DNA of 64,000 bases from Antrihabitans cavernicola (GTDB lineage Bacteria > Actinomycetota > Actinomycetes > Mycobacteriales > Mycobacteriaceae), in contig NZ_VLNY01000003.1 in NCBI RefSeq assembly GCF_008297975.1, forward strand, positions 248,001 to 312,000, written 5' to 3'. The notes beneath the pieces were generated by a model. That model was not told the origin of the DNA, ran no database searches, and saw only the letters and a list, made by a program, of their open reading frames with translations. Position numbers and translations under genes: made by a program. Numbering within the stretch: the stretch's first letter is position 1; each line of letters starts with the position of its first letter. Shown in pieces: positions 27,414 through 34,424 of this stretch.

Positions 27414-27841
27414 CTGTCTTTCGCGCCATCGGAATCGGTGCCGTAACGCTCGAACTCGGGGCCGACGACCGCGAAGCCGGACGTCGGCATCCATTCGTTG
27501 CGAATGCGGGCATACGTGTGTGGCAGTTGTCGGATCGGGCCGTCGTGAGTGAAGACGGCGTAGTTGCCTGCCGGAATGTCGATCGATCGGAACCTGCTCG
27601 GCAGGCCCGAAGCGCTGCTCACTTCGACACCGGCGACGTAGTCGAATCCGTCGTCGTGAAAGTTGGCGGCGGCGCCGTAGGTGAAGTCGCCGACCCGGTT
27701 CGGGATGTCGTCGATGCAATCGTCCAGCGATGTCCACAGTTCGGGGATGGCAGCCGCTGTGGTGTGCGTGTACCGACCGGACAGGCCCGCGACCACGAAC
27801 GGCTCGGCTGTCTCGAGCCGCGGCGTCAGCGTTTCGGTCAT
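27371..27841 (-). CDS. GyrI-like / AraC-effector-binding-domain protein
   Basis: A 156-residue single-domain protein of the SOUL/GyrI-like small-molecule-binding fold, the domain found as the ligand-binding part of BmrR/Rob-type regulators. Recognisable features are VAGLSGRYTHT, SIDIPAGNYAVFTHDGPI and the C-terminal YTVEIWLPV. There is no DNA-binding domain, so it is not a regulator itself; relatives bind hydrophobic molecules or hydrolyse some. Its ATG overlaps the GMC oxidoreductase stop as ATGA, so the two are translationally coupled and may handle the same compound. It overlaps the convergent EamA gene by 43 bp. Confidence 0.87.
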   Translation of the reverse strand: MTETLTPRLETAEPFVVAGLSGRYTHTTAAAIPELWTSLDDCIDDIPNRVGDFTYGAAANFHDDGFDYVAGVEVSSASGLPSRFRSIDIPAGNYAVFTHDGPIRQLPHTYARIRNEWMPTSGFAVVGPEFERYGTDSDGAKDSYTVEIWLPVEKSS

Positions 27842-29457
27842 CCGCCGACGACCAGATCTGCGCACTTCTCGCCGATCATGATCGACGGCGCATTCGTGTT
27901 GCCACCCACGATGTTCGGCATGATCGACGCATCCGCGACGCGGAGCCCGTCGATGCCACGAACGCGAAGTTCCGGATCGACGACCGCGCGCTCGTCCACG
28001 CCCATCCGACAGGAGCCGACGCCGTGATAGACGGTGGTCGCCCTGTTGCGAATCTCGTCGCGAAGCCCGGTGCCGGTGACGCCCGAACCCGGATGCAACT
28101 CGCCGTCGCACGCCTGCGCGATCTTGGCGTTCGCCATCACGTCGCGGATCATCTCGACGCCCTCCTGCAGCACCTGCAGGTCGGCGTCCTCGGCCAGGTA
28201 GTTGAAATCGATCAGCGGCGCTGCGGTGGGATCGTTGCTCGCCAACCGCAGAGTGCCGCGCGAGCGTGGATAGATCAGCGTCGACATCACCGTCAGCGCG
28301 GGGCGTCGGTCGACCTTGTGGAAGACGGGTTCGTCCTGATTCGGCGAGGGGTAGGCCCACGGTAAGACGTGGATCTGGAGGTCGGGGACGTCGGTCGCGA
28401 GCGATGTTCGGACGAAGCCCACGGTTTCGAACACGGAGTTCTCGAGGAACGACCCGCCTCGGGTCATCTGCTTGGCCATGCCGCGGGCGTAGTACGTCGG
28501 GATGCCGCGATGCTTGGCGCTCGGCATCAACCAGGTGGTCGGAACGAACAGGTGGTCGTGCAGGTTGTCGCCGACGGGCAGGTCTGCGAGCGTCGAAATG
28601 CCCTGTTCCGCAAGATGATCGGCGTGGCCGATGCCGGACAGCATCAGCAGCTGCGGCGATCCGAAGACCCCTGCCGACACGATCACCTCGCGACCGGCTC
28701 GAACGGTTCGCCGGTTCTTCGACTTGTCGATCACCTCGACGCCCGTCGCTCGCGTGCCCTCGATGACGATGCGCGCGACGGTCAGGCCGGTCTGCAAGGA
28801 GAGCGTCGGATGCGATCCGTTGTGCAGGTAGCCACGTGAGGACGAGTAGCGCAGGCCGTTCGACGCACTCTGCTGGAAGGTGCTGATGCCTTCCTGCGAG
28901 CGGCCGTTGTAGTCGTCGAGAACGGGAACGCCGAGCGTGTCGACTGCGGCGTCGCGAAACCGCTCACTGGCCTCGGTTGGCTGCGTGTGCCGGGTGACCT
29001 TGATCGGACCACCCGCACCACGAAATTCGTTGTTGCCATCCTCGAAGTCTTCGATGCGCTTGTAGACGTCGTTGACCTCGTCCGCGCTCCACCCGGTGTT
29101 GCCGTCGGCTGCCCACGAGTCGTAGTTGGCGCGGTTGCCTCGCACCCACAGCATGCCGTTGACCGAACTCGATCCGCCGAGCACTTTCCCGCGCGTCTGC
29201 GGAACCTTGCGGCCGAGCGCGTGCTGCTGCGGGGTTGTGTAGTAGCCCCAGTCGACCAGCTTCTTGAGCTGCGGCACCGAGTGCATCGGGCCGATCATGC
29301 CCGGCATCTTGAACAGCGTCTTGTCGTCGCTGCCACCGGCTTCGAGGAGAATCACCGACGCCCCCGACTCGGCCAATCGGGCGGCAACCGCGCATCCGGC
29401 ACTGCCTGCGCCGACAACGACGTAGTCGGCCGCATCGACGGGATTCTGTTTGCTCAT
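27838..29457 (-). CDS. GMC family FAD oxidoreductase (choline/alcohol dehydrogenase-like)
   Basis: A 539-residue flavoenzyme of the glucose-methanol-choline family. The ADP-binding motif GAGSAG is at 16-21 with Glu39 ending the dinucleotide fold. The GMC signature GKVLGGSSSVNGMLWVRG is near 90-107. The C-terminal catalytic region has YHGVGSCRMG and GGNTNAPSIMIGEK. The family oxidises primary alcohols to aldehydes; choline, polyethylene glycol and long-chain alcohols are candidates. The ATG at 29457 with GAAGG upstream is preferred to a TTG six bases earlier. A third KstR-like site lies 39 bp upstream, so a sterol- or lipid-linked role is possible. Confidence 0.93.
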   Translation of the reverse strand: MSKQNPVDAADYVVVGAGSAGCAVAARLAESGASVILLEAGGSDDKTLFKMPGMIGPMHSVPQLKKLVDWGYYTTPQQHALGRKVPQTRGKVLGGSSSVNGMLWVRGNRANYDSWAADGNTGWSADEVNDVYKRIEDFEDGNNEFRGAGGPIKVTRHTQPTEASERFRDAAVDTLGVPVLDDYNGRSQEGISTFQQSASNGLRYSSSRGYLHNGSHPTLSLQTGLTVARIVIEGTRATGVEVIDKSKNRRTVRAGREVIVSAGVFGSPQLLMLSGIGHADHLAEQGISTLADLPVGDNLHDHLFVPTTWLMPSAKHRGIPTYYARGMAKQMTRGGSFLENSVFETVGFVRTSLATDVPDLQIHVLPWAYPSPNQDEPVFHKVDRRPALTVMSTLIYPRSRGTLRLASNDPTAAPLIDFNYLAEDADLQVLQEGVEMIRDVMANAKIAQACDGELHPGSGVTGTGLRDEIRNRATTVYHGVGSCRMGVDERAVVDPELRVRGIDGLRVADASIMPNIVGGNTNAPSIMIGEKCADLVVGG

Positions 29458-29495
29458 CGACAACCTTCGGTCGCACGTCAGGGATACGCCGCAAC

Positions 29496-29509
29496 TGTAA
29501 CAAGTTCTA
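29496..29509. promoter_or_regulatory. Possible KstR-like operator TGTAACAAGTTCTA
   Basis: This 14-mer satisfies TNNAACNNGTTNNA but is less symmetric than the two strong sites at 3033 and 5281. It is 39 bp upstream of the GMC oxidoreductase start, a plausible operator position. It could also arise by chance once in a window this size. Confidence 0.35.
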
Positions 29510-29550
29510 CTTTGTGCGGGGAATGCCCGTGCGAAATCACTTGTGTTCCG

Positions 29551-31134
29551 CTAGCGCCCGTCGACGAGGACCAGCACAGGCCGAGGGATCTCTGCGGCTC
29601 CGTCTGCGAGCGCGGCCAGATCACCATCGAGCGCGACAAGATCCGCGCGTCGCCCAGGTGCCAACGTCCCGACCCGGCCCTCGTCGTGCACAAGATAGGC
29701 ACTGTCGACGGTCATCGCCCGGATCGCTCGCTGCACGCTGATTCGCTGGTCGGCGCCCAGCACCGAACCAGCGCTGGTCAGGCGGCTGACTGCGGTCCTG
29801 ATGGTCTGCAGGGGATCCATGGGCGTGATCGGGCAATCCGAGTGCAGACCGAACCGTAATCCGAGCGCCGCGGCGCTTGCGAGCGGGTCGATGTCGGCCG
29901 CGCGTTCCGGGCCGAGGAATCTGTCGCGATGGCGATCGCCCCAATACCGGATGTGGTTGACGAAGAAGCTCACGCCGAGTTCCGCATCTCGAATGGCGGC
30001 GAGATCCGCCGGGCTACTCACCTGGCAGTGTTCGATGCGGTGGCGGGCCCGTCGCCCGTCGCTGTCTTGCGCACGTGTGAGCGCCGAGATGGCAGCCCCT
30101 ACGGCGGCATCGCCGTTGGCGTGCACCGCGACTTGGCCGCCGGCTCGATGGATGTCGATGACCTTTGCGTCGAGCTCATCTTGCGAATAGAGCAAATCGC
30201 CGTGGTGGTCGGGGTTGCAGGCGTACGGGTTACGCAGCGCGGCAGAGAGCCCCTGAATGGATCCGTCGGCCCACAGCTTCGCGCCGGCCAGTCGGAAGCG
30301 GGAGCCAGGAGGGGCGACGGACCGGAACTCGTCGCCGCTCGGAATCGACTCCCGCAGATCACCGCGAACGAATCCCACAGTGTGTACGGGTAATTCGCCC
30401 CGGCCGTCCAGATAGTGGTAGGCGGAAAGCTCTTGCGCTCCGCCGGCGATACCGATAGCCAGATCGTGCACCGTCGTGATCCCACGCGAGCGTGCGAGTT
30501 CCAGACTTCGCAGCAATGCAGCGCGCACGTCCTGCTCGGACGCCTCCGGGATCGCATCGGTCAATCGAACAACGGCGTCGACTTCCCACGCCAACCCCGT
30601 CAGTCGTCCGTCATCGGTGCGCGGAAATCCTCGATCGCCTGGATCCACCGTGGATTCGTCGATTCCTGCGGCAGCCAACCCGACGGTGTTCGCCACGGCG
30701 AAGTGCCCCGAGATGTGCTGGACGATGATCGGGCGTTCGGTGCTCACCGCGTCGAGATCGTCGCGGGTCAGATGCCGGTTCTCGCGAAGGAGGGTGTCGT
30801 CGTAGCCCCAGCCGCGGATCCACCCTGTCCCCACGTTTGCCGCCCGGAGCGCAGCCTGCACATCGGCGACGGATGTACACGGCGGCGTCCGGCAATCCGC
30901 CCACCCGTCCGTCAGACCTGCATAGGTGGGATGCACGTGCGATTCGATCAGTCCGGGAACGACCGTCGCTCCTGGCAAGTCGATACGGCGAGCACCCGGA
31001 CCGGCGAGGTCGGCCATCTCGGTCCGGTTCCCAACGGCGAACACGCTGTCACCCTCGATGACGAGCGCCGCTACCGTCGGCGCCGTCAGATCCTGCGTGT
31101 GGATCGCCTCAGCGGTGACCAACGTTCTCGTCAT
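29551..31134 (-). CDS. Amidohydrolase (YtcJ-like, amidohydrolase 3 family)
   Basis: A 527-residue metal-dependent hydrolase. The first metal-binding motif is ESHVHP (His66, His68). Later ligands lie in HANGDAAVG, HRIEHCQ and LHSDCPITP. The N- and C-terminal beta-sandwich portions (AGPGARRIDLPGATVVPG; GRVGTLAPGRRADLVALDGD) are typical. The family cleaves amide or C-N bonds of N-acyl, formamide or exotic ring substrates; the actual one is unknown. Its ATG overlaps the stop of the sodium/solute symporter (ATGA), which itself overlaps a DUF3311 gene. This arrangement suggests that the symporter imports the amidohydrolase's substrate. Confidence 0.92.
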   Translation of the reverse strand: MTRTLVTAEAIHTQDLTAPTVAALVIEGDSVFAVGNRTEMADLAGPGARRIDLPGATVVPGLIESHVHPTYAGLTDGWADCRTPPCTSVADVQAALRAANVGTGWIRGWGYDDTLLRENRHLTRDDLDAVSTERPIIVQHISGHFAVANTVGLAAAGIDESTVDPGDRGFPRTDDGRLTGLAWEVDAVVRLTDAIPEASEQDVRAALLRSLELARSRGITTVHDLAIGIAGGAQELSAYHYLDGRGELPVHTVGFVRGDLRESIPSGDEFRSVAPPGSRFRLAGAKLWADGSIQGLSAALRNPYACNPDHHGDLLYSQDELDAKVIDIHRAGGQVAVHANGDAAVGAAISALTRAQDSDGRRARHRIEHCQVSSPADLAAIRDAELGVSFFVNHIRYWGDRHRDRFLGPERAADIDPLASAAALGLRFGLHSDCPITPMDPLQTIRTAVSRLTSAGSVLGADQRISVQRAIRAMTVDSAYLVHDEGRVGTLAPGRRADLVALDGDLAALADGAAEIPRPVLVLVDGR

Positions 31135-32609
31135 GGCGCTGTCACCTGTTCCGTAACGAAGGTCTCGGTCCGTGCCCGGCGGCCCGCCCGGAGACCCGCA
31201 ACGGGATCGACTGCAGGCCACAGGAACCTGGTCGCGACCACGAACAGAGCGTTCAGCACGAGTGCCGCGGCACCGATGTTGACGCCGTGGTCGTTGATCC
31301 ATACCGCCACCGGACCGTTTTTGTCCAGGTACAGCCAGAGCACGATCGCGTCGCCGAGAATCACGCCGAGTGCGAGCGCCGCAGGGCGTACTTTCCAACC
31401 GAATACCAACGTCGCGAACACGATTGCCGCTTGCGTCACGCCGTAGTAGGCGGTGTTGACCAAGGTGAGCAGCACCTGCGGCGTCGCGAGACACAATACG
31501 AGGGAGACGCCGAGGTAGGCGACGATGACGCCACGCACCCAAATGCGTTGGCGCGACTCGGGAATTCTCGGCACCACGTTCCGAGAGACGATCGAACCGA
31601 TTCCCAATGCCGATCCGCACAGCACCACGATTGCGCACAGCGCGGCACCGCCGGCAACGACGCCCGTCAACCAGTCGGGCAGCACGACCCGGGACAGCTG
31701 CAACAGGGCCTGATTGGATTGCGCACCCTCCAACTTCTTGGGCAGCAACGAGATTGCGCCGAACGCCGCTGCAACGAGGAACGGGTACATCAGCATGTAC
31801 AGCGGGTTGAAACGCGCAACGCGCTTGAGGGTCGCCTCGGACTTCGCCGAGAGGATCGCCTGCACGAAGAACGGGAAGATGAACAGTCCTATCGCTTGAA
31901 AGACGATCGTCGTCAGGACGAAGATCAGCTGACTGCCGGAAAACGACGAGTGCCCGGCATTACTGGCTGCGGCGTCGGTGAAAAGCTTGGTGAGTCCACC
32001 CGACTTCACGGTGGCGGCGAGGCCGATGAGCACCGCGCCGATCAGCAGGGCTGCGTCTTTGACGTAGGACACGAACGCCGGCGCGCGAACCCCCGACAAC
32101 AGCAGAAACAGCAGCGCCAACGCTGCGCCGGCGAAGACGGCGACCGTGGGGTCGACCGTGATTCCGAGTCCGCTCAACGCGACTTGGAGCCCGGCAAGCT
32201 GGAGCTGCCCCCATGGGATCAAGAAGATGACAGAAGAAATGGCGATCGTGAGTTCCAGTGCGCGAGAACGAAAGTGTCGTCCGGCGACGTCCGGAAGTGT
32301 CATGGCGTTGTACCGCTTGCCTGCGCGCCACAGATACGGGGCGAAGAAATACCCGATGGGGTAGGCCAGCAATATGTAGCCGATGAACCACACGCCATAA
32401 CTCGCGCCGTTCGCGTACACGCCGCCGGGGAAGCCGATCAGAGTGCCGATGCTGTAGGTCTCGCCCGCGCCCAGAATGAAGACGAGGATCGGCCCGAAGG
32501 TACGTCCGCCGATCAAATAATCGGCGATCTCCTTCTTGGCACCGCGGCGCGAGAGAAAACCTGCACCGAGAGCGAGAACCAGGACGAGGGTGAACGTGGC
32601 GGCGATCAT
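31131..32609 (-). CDS. Sodium:solute symporter family transporter
   Basis: A 492-residue inner-membrane protein with about 13 transmembrane helices, of the SSF family (PanF-like branch). The N-terminal region has DYLIGGRTFGPILVFILGAGETYS and YAPYLWR-type segments (as FFAPYLWRAGKRYNAMTLPD), conserved in SSF transporters. It probably imports an organic anion or amino-acid derivative with sodium. It overlaps the upstream DUF3311 gene (ATGA) and the downstream amidohydrolase (ATGA), so the three are translated as one unit. DUF3311 proteins commonly accompany SSF transporters. Confidence 0.93.
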   Translation of the reverse strand: MIAATFTLVLVLALGAGFLSRRGAKKEIADYLIGGRTFGPILVFILGAGETYSIGTLIGFPGGVYANGASYGVWFIGYILLAYPIGYFFAPYLWRAGKRYNAMTLPDVAGRHFRSRALELTIAISSVIFLIPWGQLQLAGLQVALSGLGITVDPTVAVFAGAALALLFLLLSGVRAPAFVSYVKDAALLIGAVLIGLAATVKSGGLTKLFTDAAASNAGHSSFSGSQLIFVLTTIVFQAIGLFIFPFFVQAILSAKSEATLKRVARFNPLYMLMYPFLVAAAFGAISLLPKKLEGAQSNQALLQLSRVVLPDWLTGVVAGGAALCAIVVLCGSALGIGSIVSRNVVPRIPESRQRIWVRGVIVAYLGVSLVLCLATPQVLLTLVNTAYYGVTQAAIVFATLVFGWKVRPAALALGVILGDAIVLWLYLDKNGPVAVWINDHGVNIGAAALVLNALFVVATRFLWPAVDPVAGLRAGRRARTETFVTEQVTAP

Positions 32610-32863
32610 GATTGCCCACCGATCTCGGCGTCGGCGTCGTGGGCATCAGCGCGCTCGGCTGCCTCGAATTCGTCGCGGTCGAACAACGTCCAGGCGAGAT
32701 GCAGGCAGAGGGTCGTCAATGGCATCCACAAGAACAACCAGGCGAACACAATGGGGAACCCGAACACCGTGGTCCCGGAGCCTGCGAGGAGCACGATTCC
32801 CCCGAGTACCCCGACGAAGGGGATTCCGATCGCGACAATCGCACTCTTGGCTTCGTTGCTCAC
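32606..32863 (-). CDS. DUF3311 small membrane protein, symporter partner
   Basis: An 85-residue protein with two transmembrane segments (about 8-28 and 36-60) and an acidic C-terminal tail (DRDEFEAAERADAHDADAE). DUF3311 proteins are usually encoded directly before an SSF symporter and are assumed to be small subunits or assembly partners, without direct proof. It starts at a GTG and its stop overlaps the symporter start as ATGA. Confidence 0.88.
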   Translation of the reverse strand: MSNEAKSAIVAIGIPFVGVLGGIVLLAGSGTTVFGFPIVFAWLFLWMPLTTLCLHLAWTLFDRDEFEAAERADAHDADAEIGGQS

Positions 32864-33045
32864 AGCAGTGAATACCCCCAGCGTGACTTCCGAATCCGTG
32901 CCGGTGAGGCCGGAAGCCCATGTCGAGTTCGAAACGGACTCGGTCGATCATGGTCGCTGTTGCCGGTGACGTCCATCGTTGGAATCGTGGGGAAGTTATG
33001 AAATTCGGGGATGCGTACTGGGTCGAGGACGTCACGAAACAAGAA

Positions 33046-33067
33046 AGGCACCCTCGAAAGGGTGCCT
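33046..33067 (-). terminator. Rho-independent terminator of the tRNA operon
   Basis: An 8-bp perfect stem, AGGCACCC/GGGTGCCT, with a 6-nt loop, followed on the minus strand by TTTCTTGTTTCG. It lies 18 bp beyond the 3' end of tRNA-Val(GAC), the last tRNA of the minus-strand cluster. Confidence 0.9.
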
Positions 33068-33085
33068 GACCTGCTCTAACTGTGG

Positions 33086-33157
33086 TGCGCGATACTGGGA
33101 TTGAACCAGTGACCTCTTCCGTGTCAGGGAAGCGCTCTCCCGCTGAGCTAATCGCGC
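33086..33157 (-). tRNA. tRNA-Val (anticodon GAC)
   Basis: A complete 72-nt cloverleaf. The acceptor GCGCGAT pairs with ATCGCGC, the discriminator is A, the anticodon loop is CTGACAC and the T-loop is GGTTCAATC. The CCA is not encoded. It is last in a three-tRNA minus-strand cluster. Confidence 0.97.
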
Positions 33158-33158
33158 G

Positions 33159-33229
33159 AGGTGGAGACGGGAATCGAACCCGTGTGCACGGCTTTGCAGG
33201 CCGTTGCCTCACCACTCGGCCACTCCACC
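33159..33229 (-). tRNA. tRNA-Cys (anticodon GCA)
   Basis: A complete 71-nt cloverleaf. The acceptor GGTGGAG pairs with CTCCACC, with the U73 discriminator typical of tRNA-Cys. The anticodon loop is CTGCAAA and the T-loop GGTTCGATTC. One base separates it from tRNA-Val(GAC), implying a joint precursor. Confidence 0.97.
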
Positions 33230-33256
33230 GTGATAAGAGTCGAGCCCAACCTCTCG

Positions 33257-33329
33257 AGCGGATGACGGGATTCGAACCCGCGACCCCAACCTTGGCAAGG
33301 TTGTGCGCTACCAGCTGCGCCACATCCGC
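33257..33329 (-). tRNA. tRNA-Gly (anticodon GCC)
   Basis: A complete 73-nt cloverleaf. The acceptor GCGGATG pairs with CATCCGC, the anticodon loop is TTGCCAA and the T-loop is GGTTCGAATCC. It is first of the minus-strand cluster Gly-Cys-Val, an arrangement also known in mycobacteria. Confidence 0.97.
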
Positions 33330-33514
33330 ACTCCTCGGGGGCATGTTTCCGCCTCCGTGGTGCGAGAGGAAACATTAGCCCACGGACCTCAGTTGTCACA
33401 AATCCGCTGGCCAGCACCGAGTTGGGTGATGAGCGCGGGAACTGATTGGGAGGCAATCGTCGCGTCATGTTAAAGTTCGTCCTCGTTCGGCTGGCGTTCG
33501 ATCGAAGCCGAAAC

Positions 33515-33586
33515 GGTCCCGTGGCTCAGTGGAAGAGCGTCCGCTTCACACGCGGAAGGTCGCTGGTTCGATCCCAGCCGGGACCA
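33515..33586 (+). tRNA. tRNA-Val (anticodon CAC)
   Basis: A complete 72-nt cloverleaf on the opposite strand from the other three. The acceptor GGTCCCG pairs with CGGGACC, the discriminator is A, the anticodon loop is TTCACAC and the T-loop is GGTTCGATCCC. The 185 bp between it and tRNA-Gly hold the divergent promoters; nothing else is visible there. Confidence 0.97.
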
Positions 33587-33649
33587 CTCCTCTTGCGAAT
33601 CCCCGATAGTGTGCGATTCCTCCCGGAAACCGGGAGTAATACAACTGGA

Positions 33650-34255
33650 TCAGCCGCCATCAACGATTGTGGTCGTTAGCATGGTTCCCGACGGTCTCTT
33701 CGGGGCGGATCCGAAGCCGAAACGCACTGGCGGATCGACTGGACCCAACGTGCCGAGATCGGCTCCACGCCACGATGCGACCACCGACTCGATCGCGTAT
33801 TGCCCTCGCGCACCGTAGAACTCGCGCCGACCGTTGCCTGCCGTTCCACGCGTGCGGACACCACGCATCACGACGCGGGCAATTGGATCGCTCAACGCGC
33901 AGAACCATGGAGCAGTCGACACTGCGCGGGGGACCATTGACAGCATCCTGCCCAATAAAGTTGCGCGGCCGAGTTCTAACCGCACCAGCAAATCGCCGGC
34001 GGAAACGACCCGCGTGGAACCCTCGACGCTGAACTTGACCGGCGTCACCACCGTCCTATCGAACGTGTAGGTCGCTGTGACGTAATCACGTACTTCGTCG
34101 GACGGCGCGATCAACAATCGCTCGCCGTCAGCGAATTCGACCATCACATCGGTGAATTCGCCCAGCGGCGACGCCAGCCAATGGCCCACGACGATTCGAA
34201 CTCCCGATGCCGTGCCCATGCCGAAGATTTCGCCGTCGAATCGCGACCGTGTCAC
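33650..34255 (-). CDS. Conserved hypothetical protein
   Basis: A 201-residue soluble protein I do not recognise. It begins at a GTG (34255) as MTRSRFDGEIFGMGTASG and contains FADGERLLIAPSDEVRDYVTATYTFD and a C-terminal PVRFGFGSAPKRPSGTMLTTTI segment, a pattern I associate only with uncharacterised actinobacterial proteins. It has no signal peptide, membrane helix or catalytic motif. It lies between tRNA-Val(CAC) (convergent) and the SulP-carbonic anhydrase gene (divergent). Confidence 0.75.
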   Translation of the reverse strand: MTRSRFDGEIFGMGTASGVRIVVGHWLASPLGEFTDVMVEFADGERLLIAPSDEVRDYVTATYTFDRTVVTPVKFSVEGSTRVVSAGDLLVRLELGRATLLGRMLSMVPRAVSTAPWFCALSDPIARVVMRGVRTRGTAGNGRREFYGARGQYAIESVVASWRGADLGTLGPVDPPVRFGFGSAPKRPSGTMLTTTIVDGG

Positions 34256-34424
34256 AGTCCGAGGCTACGGGCGTCGGGTTGCTTCGATCACATTCGTTGT
34301 CCGAATTAAGTGGTTTCTCAGGGTTTGACCATATTGTCGGAATTTGCGCCGTGTTCAATGTGGAGCCGGCGCCGGACGTGAACATGTTGGCCCACAACCG
34401 GATTCATCCCCGGCGAGGAGAGCG

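Noticed and set aside
32921-32960. Imperfect inverted repeat CGAGT...ACTCG upstream of the DUF3311 gene
   Set aside because: Five-base arms with 9-nt spacer are expected by chance; no promoter elements align with it.
33086-33586. tRNA cluster as an integration site for a mobile element
   Set aside because: No integrase gene, no duplicated tRNA 3' end and no flanking direct repeat is visible nearby.
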